This document shows positions 62,001 to 64,000 of a stretch of DNA of 64,000 nucleotides, piece by piece. A program made the position numbers and the translations under genes. The notes beneath the pieces were generated by a model. It did no database searches, was not told where the DNA came from, and saw only the letters and a program-made list of their open reading frames with translations. Positions within the stretch are counted from its first letter, which is position 1; each line of letters starts with the position of its first letter. The stretch is from Plantago ovata (taxonomy: Eukaryota > Streptophyta > Magnoliopsida > Lamiales > Plantaginaceae): the NCBI GenBank assembly GCA_028274465.1, contig CM051456.1, forward strand, positions 114,443,397 to 114,507,396, in the 5' to 3' direction.

Positions 62001-63373
62001 AGCTAAAAAGCAAGCCATTGTTAGAAAATCCACAGCAGAGGCAGAGTACAGATCTATGGCTCATGCATCTTGTGAAATTACTTGGCTTGTAGCTCTTTTA
62101 AATGATTATCAAGTTACAAAAAATGTGAACCTGTCATGTTGTACTCTGACAATCAGTCTAGCATACACCTGGCCAAGAATCCAGTACAGAATGAGAGGAC
62201 AAAACACATAGAAATAGATGTTCACTTTGTCAGAGAGAAGATTGCAAATGGAAAGATAATGGTTGCTTATATCAGAACAGAAGAGCAGTTAGCAGATCTT
62301 TTCACTAAGGCTCTACCAAGTTATATGATCAAGAACTTCTTAGACAAGATGGGCATAAGGAACATATATGCACAGCTTGAGGAGGAGTGTGAAGTTCCAG
62401 TGGTGAACTAAGTAGAGCTGCAGCAAGAGAAGAAAGTGCTACATGGGAACCAGCCCAAGAGCAATCACATTATCTACTCTTTAGAGATGATGAAGTCAGA
62501 AGAAGCAAATTACCAATTGATGTGTTCCACCATTAGGATTCTAATTAGTTAGCTTTGTAAATAAGCAAGGGTGTATATTAACATCAATTAGATATTTATA
62601 TGCGCATGATAGCATGGCATTTGTACTATAAATACTCTAAGCAGTCACTTTTTCCATCTATGTACATTACATTTCATAGCATCAATAAACAATGATTTAT
62701 TTACTTCATGTGTTTCTGCGCCTATTCTAATAAACATCAATGTGATACATTTGCAACATACTAACATCATCCACACTCAGTAGACTAGATCAACAAGTTA
62801 AAATGAAATTGAAGAGTTAATCACCATGTGAGCAGGCTTGTTAAGAACAAGGACATGATCGTCTTCGAAGACTATATCCAGCGGAATATCCTCCGGTTCA
62901 GCTCTCAACGGCTGCAACTCCGCTACCGTGCAATTCACTGTATCTCCATCTTTCACCACATGAGAAACCTAAAACAAGTTACAGAACTAAGTATCAGCTA
63001 TCAACCAAATCCACAATTGTCACAGTTCACATCAACTAATTTGAGCGACCTTATTGACGAGTTGTCCATTGACAGATACCAAGCCAGAGCGAATGCTGGA
63101 CTGAATTCTAGCCCTACTAATACCGGCAATGCGAGAAGTAATCCAGGAATCGATTCTCAGCTTTCCGGAAGCTAGTTCCACAGTTTCTGCAATTTTAACG
63201 CCGGAAAAGTTGTTTAGCTGGCCGGTAATCTCACCGGAGTCTGTTTCAACAGCTGCAGTAGAGTGATTGGGGGAAGAAGTAGATCTTGCTAAGAGTTTGC
63301 GAAATGAGAGGTTCCTAGGGTTTATAGGTAGAGGTTTAACTGAAGCCCAAGATAGGCTATGCAGGAACACCAT
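54219..63373 (-). CDS. RluA-family RNA pseudouridine synthase, chloroplast (At1g76050-like)
   Basis: Seven exons on the minus strand: 63050-63373, 62825-62968, 59945-60205, 59620-59822, 55722-55800, 55004-55179, 54219-54333. They total 1302 bases (433 aa), with frame kept at every GT-AG junction. A plastid-type N-terminus (MVFLHSLSW, serine/arginine-rich) precedes an S4 RNA-binding domain (RIDSWITSRIAGISRARIQ, GLVSVNGQLVNK, about residues 65-115). The catalytic domain follows: VVHPAPGN, then GIVHRLDKGTSGLLVVAK with the catalytic aspartate, RVYVSLTCG, GRTHQIRAHAKYLGVPLLGD and RPCLHA. It isomerises uridine to pseudouridine in rRNA or other organelle RNA. Intron 4 (55801-59619) contains a decayed PPR gene and intron 2 (60206-62824) a scrambled copia element, all removed by splicing. 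The 3' end is the least certain part. Confidence 0.92.
57058..59272 (-). pseudogene. DYW-class PPR pseudogene nested in a pseudouridine synthase intron
   Basis: PPR motifs from 59272 leftward (QVWQAHAHILLTGLSD, DVDSYTTLIKSYSKQNDYKS, DVISSSALAAGYARKSDV, VVSWTSIIACCSQHGND), then E-type and DYW-type C-terminal regions (CGHGEKLAVVLGLLNT, GDCHAFIKFIS, ending CSCGDYW at 57061). Breaks include a frameshift near 58843 after HFYVK and a frameshift near 58028 after MYAN. An in-frame TAA is at 57836-57838. A frameshift lies in an A run near 57466, and more disruptions occur between 57320 and 57420. A TGA at 57118-57120 sits where the DYW domain expects arginine (EIFV, stop, DTNCHHHFKG). The gene resembles At1g20230-type proteins, which edit organelle RNA. 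Same strand as its host gene. Confidence 0.85.
61160..61556 (+). pseudogene. Copia reverse transcriptase fragment, tandemly duplicated
   Basis: Two adjacent copies begin TTCACTAAAATTACCAAATC and carry the YVDDILVG active-site motif and a FLGIEVARSLEG-like continuation. The second copy has an indel that breaks the frame after EELEIVE. Frames are open only locally. Confidence 0.8.
61696..62411 (+). pseudogene. Copia RNase H fragment with frame break
   Basis: The first frame (61696-62211) has the copia connection region (YLTITRPNITYAVNILSQSM) and the RNase H motif with EAEYRSM. Similarity shifts to the next frame near 62136 (LYSDNQSSIHLAKNP, HIEIDVHFVREKI, LADLFTKAL), ending at 62411. One frameshift therefore separates the two parts. 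Confidence 0.8.
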
Positions 63374-64000
63374 TTTCACCCAGACATTTTCGAATTGGGA
63401 ATAATTTATTGATTTCGAAGTGGTACAGGTTTTACGGTTTCTTTCCGGTGCCGTTTTCATTTGGATTTTGGTTATTTTTATGTACGGAGTATAGTCTTTT
63501 GGGCCGATGATGGGCTGTAGCGAAAAATTCATTTTTGGTACCCGTCAACGTGCCATATCCAATTTAACTTGGGTACTTTATTTAACATATTAATATTTAA
63601 TTTTGTTACTTTTTAAAAAAAAATTAACGGAATAAAATAAACAATAATAAAAGAGCAGAAGTTATAAGGGGGCGTGGTAAAAGGGAGCTTGGACTGGTGA
63701 AGGAGAGGTGAATATATGAGTAGTTGTCATATTTGCCGTTTCAAAAGAAAAAAGAATAAATATATGCCAACCACCACTCACTAAACGGACCAAAAATTAC
63801 GAAACAATAGAAAAAATAAGCATGTCACCTGTTATAAATGTTATATTAAAAAGTGTATACCATGCGCTCATTCTTTTTATTTTATTACAATATTTGATTC
63901 CCATTTTTCATCATGGGCTGTAGCAGGTGTTGGGTATGATTTCTGTAGGATCTTGGACACGAACCGGAGAAGGTTGACTGAACAACTATTTAGCCTAAAT
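63374..64000. other. Upstream region of the pseudouridine synthase gene
   Basis: Promoter/5' UTR side of the gene starting at 63373, then AT-rich spacer to the window edge. An in-frame upstream extension to 63532 exists, but the start at 63373 gives a more typical plastid peptide. No other gene is seen. Confidence 0.45.

Larger units (their letters stand above)
60425..62730 (+). mobile_element. Scrambled Ty1/copia retrotransposon in pseudouridine synthase intron 2
   Basis: The LTR-like region at about 60553-60850 matches about 62517-62730. A primer-binding-type TGGCATCAGAGCG follows the first copy at 60855. A reverse-complement copy of the LTR lies at about 60901-61130. A reverse transcriptase segment containing the YVDDILVG motif occurs twice in tandem (61160-61345 and 61374-61556). 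An integrase/protease/gag region is missing. The RNase H end reads KAKKQAIVRKSTAEAEYRSM (near 62000-62060) and continues, after a frame change, to LADLFTKALPS near 62290-62320. It is non-functional and lies on the opposite strand to the host gene. Confidence 0.88.

Overview
This 64 kb window is plant nuclear DNA from a eudicot: AT-rich, with genes split by GT-AG introns and much of the space between genes filled by transposable elements. The species cannot be fixed from the sequence. Every recognisable protein gene lies on the minus strand except one small LYR-motif gene.

Layout. (1) 1-6433: two tandem phospholipase D (delta-type) genes. The left one is cut by the window edge; the right one is complete (11 exons, 845 codons). 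(2) 8051-14064: a 14-exon major-facilitator transporter. (3) 11529-28494: an 8.48 kb direct tandem duplication. Its left breakpoint is in intron 1 of the transporter and its right breakpoint is in the intron of the thioredoxin-like gene CDSP32 (27809-29197). Both parent genes stay whole. Between them the duplication puts a spare transporter promoter and exon 1 upstream of a spare CDSP32 last exon, on the same strand and in matching phase. This is a candidate newborn chimeric gene of 209 codons and the most interesting feature here. Each copy also carries a Stowaway-like MITE and a Cassandra element (5S-rRNA-like LTRs) with a solo LTR nested in it. (4) 29198-32597: degenerate repeats and a LINE scrap. 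(5) 32598-37087: a 4.5 kb CACTA transposon with an AAT target-site duplication, a TNPA-like gene and only the tail of the transposase gene. (6) 37207-45819: a syringolide-induced/At1g76070-like gene, a SINE, two MITEs, tRNA-Glu, the LYR gene and a P-class PPR gene. (7) 46507-53214: a 5 kb element with mirrored motif arrays and a 1.2 kb PIF/Harbinger-like element. (8) 54219-63373: a chloroplast RluA-type pseudouridine synthase gene. Its long introns hold a decayed DYW-class PPR gene and a scrambled Ty1/copia retrotransposon.

From memory of the Arabidopsis map, pseudouridine synthase, LYR protein, At1g76070 and CDSP32 are neighbours there (At1g76050 to At1g76080). The same genes occur in the same order here, so this looks like an old conserved block swollen by transposons. 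The genes do not form a pathway. They cover lipid signalling (PLD), transport, plastid redox (CDSP32), organelle RNA biology (PPR, pseudouridine synthase) and mitochondrial LYR function.

All exon boundaries were read by eye from splice consensus, frame and family similarity. No alignment, transcript or database search was run.
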